From contig JAEZUG010000094.1 of the NCBI GenBank assembly GCA_023421135.1, forward strand, positions 1-50,579: a stretch of DNA of 50,579 bases. The letters are read 5' to 3'. A program made the translations under genes and the position numbers. The notes below the pieces were generated by a model that did no database searches, had not been told where the DNA came from, and worked only from the letters and a program-made list of their open reading frames with translations. Source of the stretch: Candidatus Cloacimonadota bacterium. Its GTDB lineage: Bacteria; Cloacimonadota; Cloacimonadia; Cloacimonadales; Cloacimonadaceae. The first letter of the stretch is position 1; each line of letters opens with the position of its first letter. Shown piece by piece: positions 1 to 8,233 of the stretch.

Positions 1-237
1 ATACAACTCAACGCCGAACTTGTCTTTGCACTTGATGATAATCTCACTAACATGCAAGGGCTTCCTCTCACTCTTAAGTAGTTGATAGACATACTCTACC
101 TGTGATATACGCTTCTCATTGTCATCTGAGGTCGGTAAAGGTTCGCCTTTCATCGCCTCTCTGATAGCTCTCAGCTGAGCCTTAAGCTTAAGTTCTTCCA
201 CTTCCAGAATAGCTTGACGGATATCTTCGTCTTTCAT
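1..237 (-). CDS. Partial N-terminal part of a probable winged-helix protein (runs off left edge)
   Basis: An open frame of 79 codons starts at ATG 237-235 and is still open at base 1, so only the N-terminus is present. An AAGGAG ribosome site lies just upstream (reverse strand, about 244-249). Residues 1-35 are a charged helix rich in Glu, Lys and Leu; residues about 47-79 read like the first helices of a winged helix-turn-helix (VEYVYQLLKSERKPLHVSEI), reminiscent of HARE-HTH type domains. That assignment is by eye and tentative. The 15 bases of its leader at 243-257 recur exactly in front of the AAA ATPase gene at 41798, along with a similar promoter, which suggests that the two are controlled alike. 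Confidence 0.6.
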   Translation of the reverse strand, partial: MKDEDIRQAILEVEELKLKAQLRAIREAMKGEPLPTSDDNEKRISQVEYVYQLLKSERKPLHVSEIIIKCKDKFGVELY

Positions 238-264
238 GTTGGACTCCTTATATCAGTTTGGAGT

Positions 265-293
265 CATTATTAAAACAAGAGTAGGTATGTCAA
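265..293 (-). promoter_or_regulatory. Probable sigma-70-type promoter for the left-edge gene
   Basis: On the minus strand TTGACA (293-288) is followed after 16 bases by AATAAT (271-266), five of six matches to the -10 consensus. The start codon at 237 lies about 28 bases beyond. The flank GTTCTTGAC is shared with the promoter region of the ATPase gene at 41798. Confidence 0.5.
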
Positions 294-329
294 GAACTAT
301 TTTAACAATCTACACAAAATGTCCAAACT

Positions 330-457
330 CCAGACGGTGGTTGAAACCACCGCCTGCCGTCTGGAAACCCTGGCGGGTTAAAATGCTGTTCAACAACTCG
401 ATCTGGCACGATGGTTGAAACCACCGCCTGCCGTCTGGAAACCCGTTAAAACGGGTT
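330..457. repeat. 33-base direct repeat with nested palindromes
   Basis: The 33 bases at 338-370 recur exactly at 412-444. The first copy lies in a nested palindrome: outer arms CCAGACGG (330-337) and CCGTCTGG (357-364), inner arms GGTGGTT (336-342) and AACCACC (345-351). The second copy runs into another hairpin, AACCCGTT (440-447) with AACGGGTT (450-457). Such arrangements are typical of REP-like extragenic palindromes. Confidence 0.75.
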
Positions 458-538
458 AGGAGGTGTTGTATGGTCAGGGTTGCTGGGATATGTCAAGACG
501 CGCTGGGTATAGAACTAGAATTCATCGTTTTCTAGCCA

Positions 539-734
539 GACTACAGGTCCCGTCATTCCGGGAATTCCGGGGTCCCCAAACCTTCACATCCCTGACTACA
601 TGTCCCATCATTCCGGGAATTCCGGGGTCACCAAACCTTCACCTCCCAGACTACACATTCCGTCATTCCGGGAATTCCGGGGTCCCCAAAGCCGAACGGA
701 GAGAGGCTTTGGGGTAGAATTGCCCGGAATCCAG
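539..734. repeat. 55-base tandem repeat (2.8 copies) ending in a complete palindromic element
   Basis: Units start at 539, 594 and 649; the first two are 55 bases long and the third is cut at 690. Each carries TCATTCCGGGAATTCCGGGG. The last unit is part of a larger element, 660-734, with ends CCGTCATTCCGGG and CCCGGAATCCAG around an inner 10-bp perfect stem (684-693 with 705-714). The end motif resembles the widespread extragenic palindrome with ATTCC...GGAAT ends (dRS3-like). Confidence 0.75.
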
Positions 735-791
735 TAAGACTATGCCAATAGTACCGCGGTATCACTCAAGCAGAGTCTTTCCAATAGTGGA

Positions 792-889
792 TGAACAAGC
801 TCCGTGGATTCCTGACTAGTTGTTTCAAACCGCTGCGCAGGATTGAAACAACTCTCAGGAATGACGGATCGTGGGGCTGGGTGGTGGAG
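792..889. repeat. 98-base direct repeat, copy 1 (palindromic element)
   Basis: Identical at 97 of 98 positions to 1254-1351; the one difference is near the right end. The core, 805-867, has ends TGGATTCCTG and CAGGAATGACGG, the same end motif (opposite orientation) as the elements at 660-734 and 25444-25513. Inside is a 10-bp perfect stem GTTGTTTCAA / TTGAAACAAC. Confidence 0.85.
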
Positions 890-960
890 TTTCAGGTTTT
901 TGCTTTGGTGATGACGAAGTATTGGCGTAGCAATTCCTCCCAGTCTATGCATACCGACAT

Positions 961-1230
961 AGCCCGGAGGGCGAAAGATCATAGCGAGGGTGCGAAGCGC
1001 AGCGGAGCCCCTCGTTTTTTGTACAGTGCTTCCGTAAAAATAATCAACCCCCCACCCCATTGGAAAGCGCTGCTTTCCAATGGAGTGGGGGGTTGTAAAA
1101 AAGAAGATTGATACACCGCTCCTTTCGAGGGGCTCCGCTTCTTTTCCCCATCAAACCGTATGCAGTTTGATGGGGAGCCAGAAGCTCTGCACCCTCGCTA
1201 TGATCTTTCGCCTCTGCAAGGCTCCCCTCC
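961..1230. repeat. Nested inverted repeat around a 51-base palindrome
   Basis: Outer arms 970-993 and 1189-1212 are perfect inverted copies (24 bases); inner arms 1001-1014 and 1126-1139 are perfect too (14 bases). Between them lies a palindrome of 51 bases (1045-1095) with nearly perfect 24-base arms, and an 11-bp hairpin (1146-1156 with 1164-1174). The whole could form a cruciform-like structure. No gene is included, so a miniature non-autonomous element or a pile-up of extragenic palindromes is likely. Confidence 0.75.
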
Positions 1231-1253
1231 GGCAGAACTTCCCGACTAAAGCC

Positions 1254-1351
1254 TGAACAAGCTCCGTGGATTCCTGACTAGTTGTTTCAAACCGCTGCGC
1301 AGGATTGAAACAACTCTCAGGAATGACGGATCGTGGGGCTGGGTAGTGGAG
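1254..1351. repeat. 98-base direct repeat, copy 2
   Basis: Second copy of the repeat at 792-889, in the same orientation 462 bases downstream; the nested inverted repeat lies between the two copies. Confidence 0.85.
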
Positions 1352-1410
1352 GGTAATGACGTGAAGTGGAGATTGCCTCAAACCCCGCCCTGCGGGGTGG
1401 CATCTGCGGA

Positions 1411-1618
1411 GCCCATAGTGAAGGCGCAGCCTGAACTATGGGTAATGGCGGTATGAACGGATTGCTGAAAAAGGAAATCCCCACCCCTATCCGAAGCGCA
1501 GAGCGCTTCGGATAGGGGTGGGGATTGATAATAGAATGTGTTCTTTGGCTCCACTGACCCACGGTTCGCTACGCATCACCGTGGGCTCCGCAGATGTCAC
1601 CCCACTAAAGCGGGGTTC
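1411..1618. repeat. Cluster of hairpins including a perfect 24-bp stem
   Basis: 1476-1499 and 1503-1526 are perfect inverted copies of 24 bases around the loop AGA. It is flanked by CCCATAGT...ACTATGGG (about 1411-1441) and CCCACGGT...ACCGTGGG (about 1558-1585), and by inverted copies of a short GGCTCCGCAGATG motif. A single hairpin this long and this perfect is unusual; no T-run follows, so it is not an obvious terminator. Confidence 0.75.
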
Positions 1619-1853
1619 CGCATGACAGCAATCCGAGCAATATATGATCCGAGTTAACTAGCAAAAAGACTATACTTCTACCATGAACCAACCATCGGAC
1701 TTGGTCATTTGAAGTTTTAGCGACTAGAATTGAACCGTCAGAGAGTATTGATTAACAAAACTTGATTAAATGACTTCCCTTGGCTTTAACCCATGAAAGA
1801 GAGAACAGCAGATTCCTCCCTCCCGGAATCCGATATAATCTCCGGATTCCTGC

Positions 1854-1882
1854 TTGACAGATTTGGGAAAGTCCAAAAGCTA
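1854..1882 (+). promoter_or_regulatory. Candidate dnaE promoter
   Basis: TTGACA at 1854-1859 is followed after 17 bases by AAGCTA (1877-1882). The -10 match to TATAAT is poor, but the same TTGAC-17-AA(G/T)CTA layout occurs before the genes at 8234 and 19647, and nearly so at 25724. The dnaE start codon is 27 bases beyond. Confidence 0.4.
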
Positions 1883-1908
1883 AGCTCGAGAGATAAGTGG
1901 AGAGAATT

Positions 1909-4900
1909 ATGTCCTTTGTGCATTTGCATAATCACAGCCAATACAGTCTTTTGGATGGAGCTTGCCGGGTTGACCGCATGATCAAGCTGGCTCTGGAATA
2001 CCAGATGCCTGCAGTAGCGATCACGGATCATGGCAATCTCTATGGTGCCATAGACTTTTACAGACAAGCCAAGAAAGCCGGTATCAAGCCCATTGTGGGC
2101 ATCGAAGCCTACATCATCAATGGCGATATCTGCAGCGATGAATCCAAAAACGAGACCCGTCACCACCTCATCCTTCTGGCCATGAACTACGATGGCTATC
2201 GTAATCTGATGAAGCTCTCCTCCCGCTCTTTCATCGATGGCTTTTATTACAAGCCCCGCATCTCCAAAGCCCTGCTGGAACAGCATAGCGGAGGCCTGAT
2301 CTGCCTTTCTGCCTGCATCAAAGGCGAAATCCCCTCCTTACTATACAACGAACGCCAAAAACAAGCCAGGGAAACTGTGGAATGGTTTAAGAACATCTTT
2401 GGCGATCGCTACTATCTCGAAATCCAGGATCATGGGCTGGAAGCGGAACACAAGGTGATGCCGGAAGTGATCAAGCTGGCCAGAGAAACAAATACGCCTC
2501 TGGTTTTGACCAACGACTGCCACTATCTGCATCAGGCAGATTCCGAAGCCCACGACATTCTGCTCTGCATCCAGACGGGAAAAACCTTTAATGATCCGGC
2601 TCGCATGCGCTACAATACAACTCAGCTCTATTTCAAGAGTCCCGAGGAGATGGCCGGGTTGTTTCCGGAAGTTCCGGAAGCCTATGCCAATACTCTGGCC
2701 ATCGCCGAGCGGATAGATCTGGAGCTGCGTTACGATAAGTTCCTCTTGCCCGAGATTGAGACTCCTCCGCAGTTTAACAGCATGAGCGCTTATTTGAAAG
2801 CTATGTGCTACGAAGAGGCAGAAAAGCGCTACAACGGGATGAGCCCAGAGATTAGAGAACGGATCGATTATGAGCTTGGGGTGATCAACCGCATGGGCTT
2901 TGATGGCTATTTCCTGGTAGTGAAAGACCTCATCGATAATGCCCGGAAGCAGGATGTACCGGTGGGTCCCGGACGTGGTTCCGCGGCTGGTAGTATTGTG
3001 GCATATCTTTTGGATATCACTCGCATAGACCCGATCAAATACAGTCTGTTTTTCGAGCGCTTCCTGAATCCTGAGCGCATCGGCATGCCGGATATTGATA
3101 TCGACTTCTGTGCCCAGGGCAGATCCAAAGTGATCGACTATGTGGTGCAAAAATACGGCCGGCAGAGCGTGACCCAGATCATCACCTTCGGCACTCTGGG
3201 AGCCAAATCCGTGATCAAAGACGTAGCCAGAGTTCTCTCTGTTGCAGCCTCCGAGGCAAATGCGCTCACCAAGCTGATTCCCGGAAATGCCAAATCCCTG
3301 GAAGAGGCTTATCGCAATAACAAAGAATTCTCCGATGCCATCAATGCCAATGAGCTCTATCAGAGCATCTATAAATTCAGTTTGGTACTGGAAGGTTTGA
3401 TCCGGCAGATTGGCATCCATGCCGCAGGTTTGGTGATTGCACCAGGTGATCTGACGGATTACGTGCCTCTGGCCTGCAGTGTTCAAAAGGGTGGAGATAA
3501 TGCCGTTTTGGTGCAGTATGAAGGCAAGTGGCTGGATGATCTGAAGATGCTCAAGATGGATATCCTGGGGCTGAAGACTCTTACGATAATAAAGAAGTGT
3601 ATAGCTCTGGTGAGAGACAGCCACAAGGTTGAGCTTGATATAGAGAAGATACCTCTCACAGATAAGAAGGTCTTCGCACTGCTTTCCAAGGGTGAAACCA
3701 AAGGTGTATTCCAGTTTGAATCTGACGGCATGACCAAATACCTGATGGATCTGAAGCCCAATAAATTTGAAGATCTGATCGCCATGGTGGCGCTCTACCG
3801 TCCGGGTCCCATGCGCTTCATCGATACCTATATTGCCCGTAAACACGGTCGGGAGAAAGTGCGCTACGAGCATCCTCTGGTGGAGAATGCCCTGAAAGAA
3901 ACCTATGGAGTCACGGTGTATCAGGAACAGGTGATGCAGATCTCCCGCGAGATGGGAGGTTTGAGCGGTGCGGATGCTGATACTCTGCGTAAAGCCATGG
4001 GTAAAAAGAACATGGATCTGATGCAGAAGTTTGAGCAGAAGTTCTATGAGGGAGCCTCAGGCAAAGGAGTGGATCAGGCAGTCTTCAAGAAGATCTGGCT
4101 GGAATGGCTGGACTTCGCCGAATATGCTTTCAACAAAAGCCATGCCACTTGTTACGCTCTGGTAGCTTATCAAACAGCCTATCTCAAGGCCTATTATCCT
4201 GTGGAATTCATGGCAGCTCTGCTCTCTCTGGAAGATGATCCCGGCAAAATTCCCAGCCTGATCGAAGTTTGCCGCAGCATGGGCATCAAGATCATTCCAC
4301 CCAATATCAACCGCAGTATGGACGAGTTTTCGGTGCACGGCAAGGAAGTTCTGTTTGGCCTGAGAGCCATCAAGAACCTCGGTGAAGCTGCCATTGAGGC
4401 CATCATTGAGGACAGAGAGGCACAAGGACCATATTCCAATCTCTTTGAATTCTGCTCCCGTCTGGATAGTACTGCTGTGAACAAAACCACCCTGGAAAGC
4501 CTGATAGCCAGCGGAGCCATGGATGAACTGGAGGGTGAACGCAGCCAGAAATGGGCAGCGATCGAACAAGCCCTGAGTTTTAGCAGCGGAGAGCAGCGCG
4601 ACCGTAAACGCGGTCAAACCTCACTCTTTGACCTGATTATAGATGAAGAAGAGGATTTCAACCCGCCACTACCCATGGAAACTCCCTGGACCTATCTGCA
4701 TAAACTGGAGCGCGAGAAGGAGGTTTTGGGCTTCTATATCTCCGGGCATCCACTCAATGAATACACTGCTACGATCAAGTATTTGAGCACCAGTAATTCT
4801 CAAGGTGCCAAGGCTCGTAATGGGGACGAACTTATCCTGGCAGGAATTGTGACTGCCATATCCAAGAAGAAGGATAGCAAGGGCAATCCGATCGCTTTTG

Positions 4901-5349
4901 TGGAGTTTGAAGACCTCTATGGAAAGTTTGAAGTGCCTCTATTCAACCGGGATTATGCCAAGTTTTCCGGATCAATCACGGTGGGGCAGCTTTACTTTGT
5001 GTTTGGCAACCGCAGCGGATACAATGGCAATGATGATGGTGTCCTGCGCCTGATGCCGGATATGATTGTATCTTTTGATGAACTTCCCAATGTGCTGTTT
5101 GGCGAGATCCGGCTCAGTATGCCGGTGAAGGAGCTCAATGCAGAGTTTAATAGCCTGTTAGTCAGAAAGCTGATGAAGCACAAGGGAGGCTTTAAGCTTC
5201 TGCTCCATCTGGAAGATCAGGACAACCCTCTGGGCTTCAATTTTGAGGCGCAGGAGTCCTTCTTCCCCACCAATGGATTTCTGGCCTGGCTGGAAGAGAA
5301 ACAGATAGGCTTTAGCCTGAAAGTAGGTAATAGTGCCAAGAATTCTTAG
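1909..5349 (+). CDS. dnaE: DNA polymerase III subunit alpha (DnaE)
   Basis: Catalytic subunit of the replicative DNA polymerase, 1146 residues, close to the usual DnaE1 length. The N-terminus is the PHP domain (FVHLHNHSQYSLLDG from residue 2). The polymerase core has the phosphate-binding GPGRGSAAGS stretch near residue 350 and the catalytic PDIDIDF motif at about 394-400. A helix-hairpin-helix region and a C-terminal OB fold (about residues 980-1050) follow. The start ATG at 1909 is preferred over the GTG at 1897 because GGAG (1899-1902) sits at the right distance and the family begins right at this FVHLH motif. The 3' end overlaps the next gene by 17 bases, which suggests co-transcription with the two GWxTD genes. 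Confidence 0.97.
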   Translation: MSFVHLHNHSQYSLLDGACRVDRMIKLALEYQMPAVAITDHGNLYGAIDFYRQAKKAGIKPIVGIEAYIINGDICSDESKNETRHHLILLAMNYDGYRNLMKLSSRSFIDGFYYKPRISKALLEQHSGGLICLSACIKGEIPSLLYNERQKQARETVEWFKNIFGDRYYLEIQDHGLEAEHKVMPEVIKLARETNTPLVLTNDCHYLHQADSEAHDILLCIQTGKTFNDPARMRYNTTQLYFKSPEEMAGLFPEVPEAYANTLAIAERIDLELRYDKFLLPEIETPPQFNSMSAYLKAMCYEEAEKRYNGMSPEIRERIDYELGVINRMGFDGYFLVVKDLIDNARKQDVPVGPGRGSAAGSIVAYLLDITRIDPIKYSLFFERFLNPERIGMPDIDIDFCAQGRSKVIDYVVQKYGRQSVTQIITFGTLGAKSVIKDVARVLSVAASEANALTKLIPGNAKSLEEAYRNNKEFSDAINANELYQSIYKFSLVLEGLIRQIGIHAAGLVIAPGDLTDYVPLACSVQKGGDNAVLVQYEGKWLDDLKMLKMDILGLKTLTIIKKCIALVRDSHKVELDIEKIPLTDKKVFALLSKGETKGVFQFESDGMTKYLMDLKPNKFEDLIAMVALYRPGPMRFIDTYIARKHGREKVRYEHPLVENALKETYGVTVYQEQVMQISREMGGLSGADADTLRKAMGKKNMDLMQKFEQKFYEGASGKGVDQAVFKKIWLEWLDFAEYAFNKSHATCYALVAYQTAYLKAYYPVEFMAALLSLEDDPGKIPSLIEVCRSMGIKIIPPNINRSMDEFSVHGKEVLFGLRAIKNLGEAAIEAIIEDREAQGPYSNLFEFCSRLDSTAVNKTTLESLIASGAMDELEGERSQKWAAIEQALSFSSGEQRDRKRGQTSLFDLIIDEEEDFNPPLPMETPWTYLHKLEREKEVLGFYISGHPLNEYTATIKYLSTSNSQGAKARNGDELILAGIVTAISKKKDSKGNPIAFVEFEDLYGKFEVPLFNRDYAKFSGSITVGQLYFVFGNRSGYNGNDDGVLRLMPDMIVSFDELPNVLFGEIRLSMPVKELNAEFNSLLVRKLMKHKGGFKLLLHLEDQDNPLGFNFEAQESFFPTNGFLAWLEEKQIGFSLKVGNSAKNS

Positions 5350-6442
5350 TCTGGCATTACTGCTGCTGAGTATTGGCCTCCTGTGTGGCCAGGAATTAGT
5401 CTTTGAGCAGTATCCACATCAGACGGATTTTCTGCTGCTTATTCCCTACAACAGCATCAATTTTAGGGCTGGGACTACTGAATCGGTCTATCAACTGTCC
5501 ATCAACCTCCGTAATTCCAGAGGACGCTCAGTTTACAGCCGAAGCTCTCAAATCACCTTTCCCAAAAGAGAGTGGCTGAAAGATACAGCTATACCGTACA
5601 ACTTCAGTCAAGACCTGGCTCCCGGCTCATATCAGATGCAGATCCGGCTGAGAAACAGATCTGTCGGAGGAAATCTGGAGCTGCAGAGGCAATTCCGGAT
5701 CAGCAACACCGGCACTGAAAGAGGCCAGGCTTATATTTATGCCAGGCGGGAAGATATCACTTTCATCCCTTCAGTTATTCCCGAGCTCAGTTCACTTGAA
5801 TCTCTGGAGCTGCGGCAGAGCTTCCTGGTGCAGCCGGATAGCGTTGATGTCTTCTCTGGCACATCCAGGCTTACAGTCCATCAACCGCAATCTCCTTTGG
5901 CACTGGATTTGAGGGAACTGCTCCTTTCTTCGCAGGAGAGCCCGCTGCGGATAGTATTTTATGAAGAGAACATCCGCTATAGCATGGATGCCTTCCTGTA
6001 TAGCCAGTGGTTTGCTTATGGTCAGAGCTATAGCTTGAGAGACCAGATCAATCAGCTTCGATATATAGCCACCCAGAACGAATGGCAAGTGCTGCGGCAA
6101 GTATCGCGAGATCAATTGGCAGATGCAATAGAGCAGTATTGGACATTGCACGATCCCAGCCCGGGAACCTTGCGAAATGAGACCAGGGAGCTGTTTTACC
6201 TACGAGTAATGACAGCAGATGAGAGATACACGATCCACAGCCGTTTGAAGGGCTGGCGCTCCGATCGTGGCAGGATTTATATCAAGTATGGAGAACCAGA
6301 CGAAATCCGGGCAGAGCCTTTGCCGCTGGATTCTCCGCCGTATGTGATTTGGCAATATTATACCGAGAATCTGCAATTTGTCTTCGTGGATGAAGGCGGA
6401 TTTGGCAGATACACTCTGAGGAATACAGAAGATGAATACTAA
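5333..6442 (+). CDS. GWxTD-domain secreted protein, first of a pair
   Basis: A 369-residue exported protein of unknown function. It starts with a signal peptide (residues 1-19, LALLLLSIGLLCGQ), has beta-rich segments, and ends in the GWxTD domain: GWRSDRGRIYIKYGEPDEI near residue 300 followed by an aromatic-rich IWQYY...FVFVD stretch. Here the signature reads GWRSD instead of GWxTD. The family is known from Bacteroidota and related anaerobes, without a settled role. The likely GTG start at 5333 lies inside the dnaE reading frame and the stop overlaps the next gene by 11 bases, so the three genes are probably translated from one message. The GTG start has only a weak ribosome site. Confidence 0.85.
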   Translation: MPRILSLALLLLSIGLLCGQELVFEQYPHQTDFLLLIPYNSINFRAGTTESVYQLSINLRNSRGRSVYSRSSQITFPKREWLKDTAIPYNFSQDLAPGSYQMQIRLRNRSVGGNLELQRQFRISNTGTERGQAYIYARREDITFIPSVIPELSSLESLELRQSFLVQPDSVDVFSGTSRLTVHQPQSPLALDLRELLLSSQESPLRIVFYEENIRYSMDAFLYSQWFAYGQSYSLRDQINQLRYIATQNEWQVLRQVSRDQLADAIEQYWTLHDPSPGTLRNETRELFYLRVMTADERYTIHSRLKGWRSDRGRIYIKYGEPDEIRAEPLPLDSPPYVIWQYYTENLQFVFVDEGGFGRYTLRNTEDEY

Positions 6443-7766
6443 GAAGGCTTTACTTTGCAGCATGCTGGTCTTGTTGACCGGTATCATCTGGGCGAATACC
6501 CTGAGTATGTTTGTGGAAGCGCACCGGTATTTGGACAGGAATCTGAATAATATGGTCTTGTTGGACTATCAGATCCCCTACCGCTCGCTAACTTTTTTAG
6601 CCCAACATGGAGGTTTTTTTGCAGAGGTGTCGATTTCTGTCAACATCTCGAACGCTGATAGTGTTGTTTTTTCACAGGAGTATGTGGACAACGTGGGAAT
6701 CAGGAACAGGATTGATGCTGGTTCTACCCGAAAGTCTTATCTGAACAGGCTTAGTTATGCTCTGCCTGGAGGAGATCTCCGCTTGATCTTCAGTGTTGCG
6801 GATAGGAATTCAAACCATACCTTCAGCAGGACGATAGAACTCCCTGCTCTGCCTCAGAATGCTCTCTTGAGCGATCTTGAGCTCAGCAGTCAGGTGCAGG
6901 CAGACAGCACTCAGTATCTAAACCAGTTTCGCCGGAAAGGAGTGCTCTACAAAAGCGAGCCCTCCGGTCTCTTTAATGTGGCAGAGACAGACTTCCTGCA
7001 CCTCTATTTTGAGGTTTACTCAAATCCTGAAGACCGGGAAGAGACTGCTTTTCTTACTGTAGATGTGGAGAAGGGAGATTCACTGGTGATCGATATGTTT
7101 AATGATTTGAACCTTGCTTCAAACATCGAAGGCATCACTCTGCGCATCCCTTTAAGGGATTTGCCGGCAGGAGCTTACAATGGTGTCGTGGCTCTGGTTC
7201 TGGGCGAGCGGGAGGAGCTGAGGCGCTTTCAATTTGCTGTTCAGGAAGAGGTGGATACCTATATCTTCCTGATGCCTGATCCAGAAGAGGAAGTCCGCTT
7301 AATCCGTTACTTCATTGGTAACCGTGTACCCTCAGACTGGGCGGGGATGAGCCTTCCGGCTAAACGTAACTTCATCAGTAGTTTCTGGGCTGAACAAGCG
7401 GGTAGAATGCAGACCACAGTGAGTGATGCTATTGAGCAGATTCGCCAGAGAGTGGAGTATTGCAATGCCAGGTATTCTCACTTCCAGCAGGGCTGGACGA
7501 CCGATCCCGGGAGAATCTATATTCGCAATGGCGCTCCGGATGAGATAGAGAATGGGGAGAGTTCAGACGAGACCCGTTTTGTCCGTAAAGATTACCAGAT
7601 ATGGAAATACCGCAGTCGCCCCAACGCCGTTTATCTCTTTGTGGATATGCAGATGTCGGGTAACTTTCGGCTGCTGTATGTGAATAATGATCCGATGGAA
7701 AGTAGTAACCCAGCCTGGCAGGATTACCTGGGTGAAGACTTCGATCTGTCGAAATTGAGCAACTAG
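6432..7766 (+). CDS. GWxTD-domain secreted protein, second of a pair
   Basis: A 444-residue protein with a signal peptide (residues about 4-22, KALLCSMLVLLTGIIWA) and the same architecture as its upstream neighbour: beta-rich N-terminal domains, then a C-terminal GWxTD domain with the canonical GWTTDPGRIYIRNGAPDEI near residue 355. The two genes overlap (ATG inside the previous gene) and are probably an old duplication that has diverged strongly. Role unknown; an envelope location follows from the signal peptide. Its stop codon overlaps tail-to-tail the stop of the minus-strand gene 7763-8149. Confidence 0.87.
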   Translation: MNTKKALLCSMLVLLTGIIWANTLSMFVEAHRYLDRNLNNMVLLDYQIPYRSLTFLAQHGGFFAEVSISVNISNADSVVFSQEYVDNVGIRNRIDAGSTRKSYLNRLSYALPGGDLRLIFSVADRNSNHTFSRTIELPALPQNALLSDLELSSQVQADSTQYLNQFRRKGVLYKSEPSGLFNVAETDFLHLYFEVYSNPEDREETAFLTVDVEKGDSLVIDMFNDLNLASNIEGITLRIPLRDLPAGAYNGVVALVLGEREELRRFQFAVQEEVDTYIFLMPDPEEEVRLIRYFIGNRVPSDWAGMSLPAKRNFISSFWAEQAGRMQTTVSDAIEQIRQRVEYCNARYSHFQQGWTTDPGRIYIRNGAPDEIENGESSDETRFVRKDYQIWKYRSRPNAVYLFVDMQMSGNFRLLYVNNDPMESSNPAWQDYLGEDFDLSKLSN

Positions 7767-8149
7767 TAATCCAAGACTGGCAGAAAAGCGTCGATAAAGT
7801 GCTTGACAGAATAGTCATTGTCTTTTGCATTGAAGAAGACGACGATGATGTCAAAGCGTGTTTGCAAATTGCTCAGATCTGGATTTGAGTTAATATATAA
7901 AAGTGCGGTTTTACTAATCTTCTTTTGCTTTGGGTATGAAACATTCCCCAGAGCTGAGCTTATAGAGTGATAGGAACGGGTCTTGACTTCTACAAAAACC
8001 AGGGTGTTCCCGGTTCTTGCGATGATGTCGATCTCTCCCGTTTGCCGGCGATAGTTATGGGATAGTATCTGATATCCTTTGGATTTCAGATGCACTTGCG
8101 CAATACGTTCTCCGGTTTCGAACAGTTCTTTCTTATTTGGTATATCCAT
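7763..8149 (-). CDS. YraN / UPF0102 family predicted nuclease
   Basis: A 128-residue protein with the Holliday-junction-resolvase-like PD-(D/E)xK fold of the UPF0102 (YraN) family. Visible are the GEIDIIAR motif (Glu39, Asp41) and FVEVKTR (Glu54, Lys56), which supply the expected metal-binding residues, preceded by the family's ETGERIAQVHLKSKGYQIL helix. The cellular substrate of the family is not well defined. It converges on the GWxTD gene with a 4-base overlap of stop codons and is divergent from the outer-membrane gene at 8234, sharing an 84-base intergenic space. No clear ribosome site precedes its ATG. Confidence 0.9.
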   Translation of the reverse strand: MDIPNKKELFETGERIAQVHLKSKGYQILSHNYRRQTGEIDIIARTGNTLVFVEVKTRSYHSISSALGNVSYPKQKKISKTALLYINSNPDLSNLQTRFDIIVVFFNAKDNDYSVKHFIDAFLPVLDY

Positions 8150-8165
8150 AAGCGCAAGAAAAAGC

Positions 8166-8194
8166 TTGACGCATATGCGGTCAACGATAATCTA
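8166..8194 (+). promoter_or_regulatory. Candidate promoter of the outer-membrane gene
   Basis: TTGACG (8166-8171), 17 bases, AATCTA (8189-8194); the ATG follows 39 bases later with GGAGGG in between. Same layout as the candidate dnaE, priA and tilS promoters. Confidence 0.4.
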
Positions 8195-8233
8195 GAATAA
8201 CAATAAAATCTACACCGAAAGGTGGAGGGAAGT

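Larger units (their letters stand above)
238..1853. other. Gene-free block of palindromes and direct repeats
   Basis: About 1.6 kb between the left-edge gene and dnaE hold no convincing gene. The open frames seen here are created by repeats: the same peptide occurs in two of them because they cover two copies of one 98-base repeat. The region contains at least ten perfect or near-perfect hairpins, one 33-base direct repeat, one 98-base direct repeat, a 55-base tandem repeat and a nested inverted repeat, listed separately. From about 1640 to 1820 nothing recognisable was seen. A hairpin with an 8-bp stem (1825-1832 with 1843-1850) sits just before the dnaE promoter. Confidence 0.75.

Noticed and set aside
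539..690. Possible CRISPR-like array (regular spacing of a conserved 40-base part)
   Set aside because: The units are adjacent and the intervening parts are also similar; no unique spacers and no cas genes nearby. Simple tandem repeat.
740..1381. Open reading frames on both strands in the repeat block, two of which share a peptide
   Set aside because: The shared peptide is the translation of the 98-base direct repeat; the frames have no ribosome site and cross palindromes. Not genes.
1834..1839. Perfect TATAAT box upstream of dnaE
   Set aside because: It lies in the loop of a hairpin and no -35-like hexamer is found 16-18 bases upstream; the TTGACA at 1854 is the better candidate.
2341..3873. 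510-codon open frame on the minus strand inside dnaE
   Set aside because: Exact antisense of conserved DnaE coding sequence, low-complexity-looking composition and no domain. A shadow frame.
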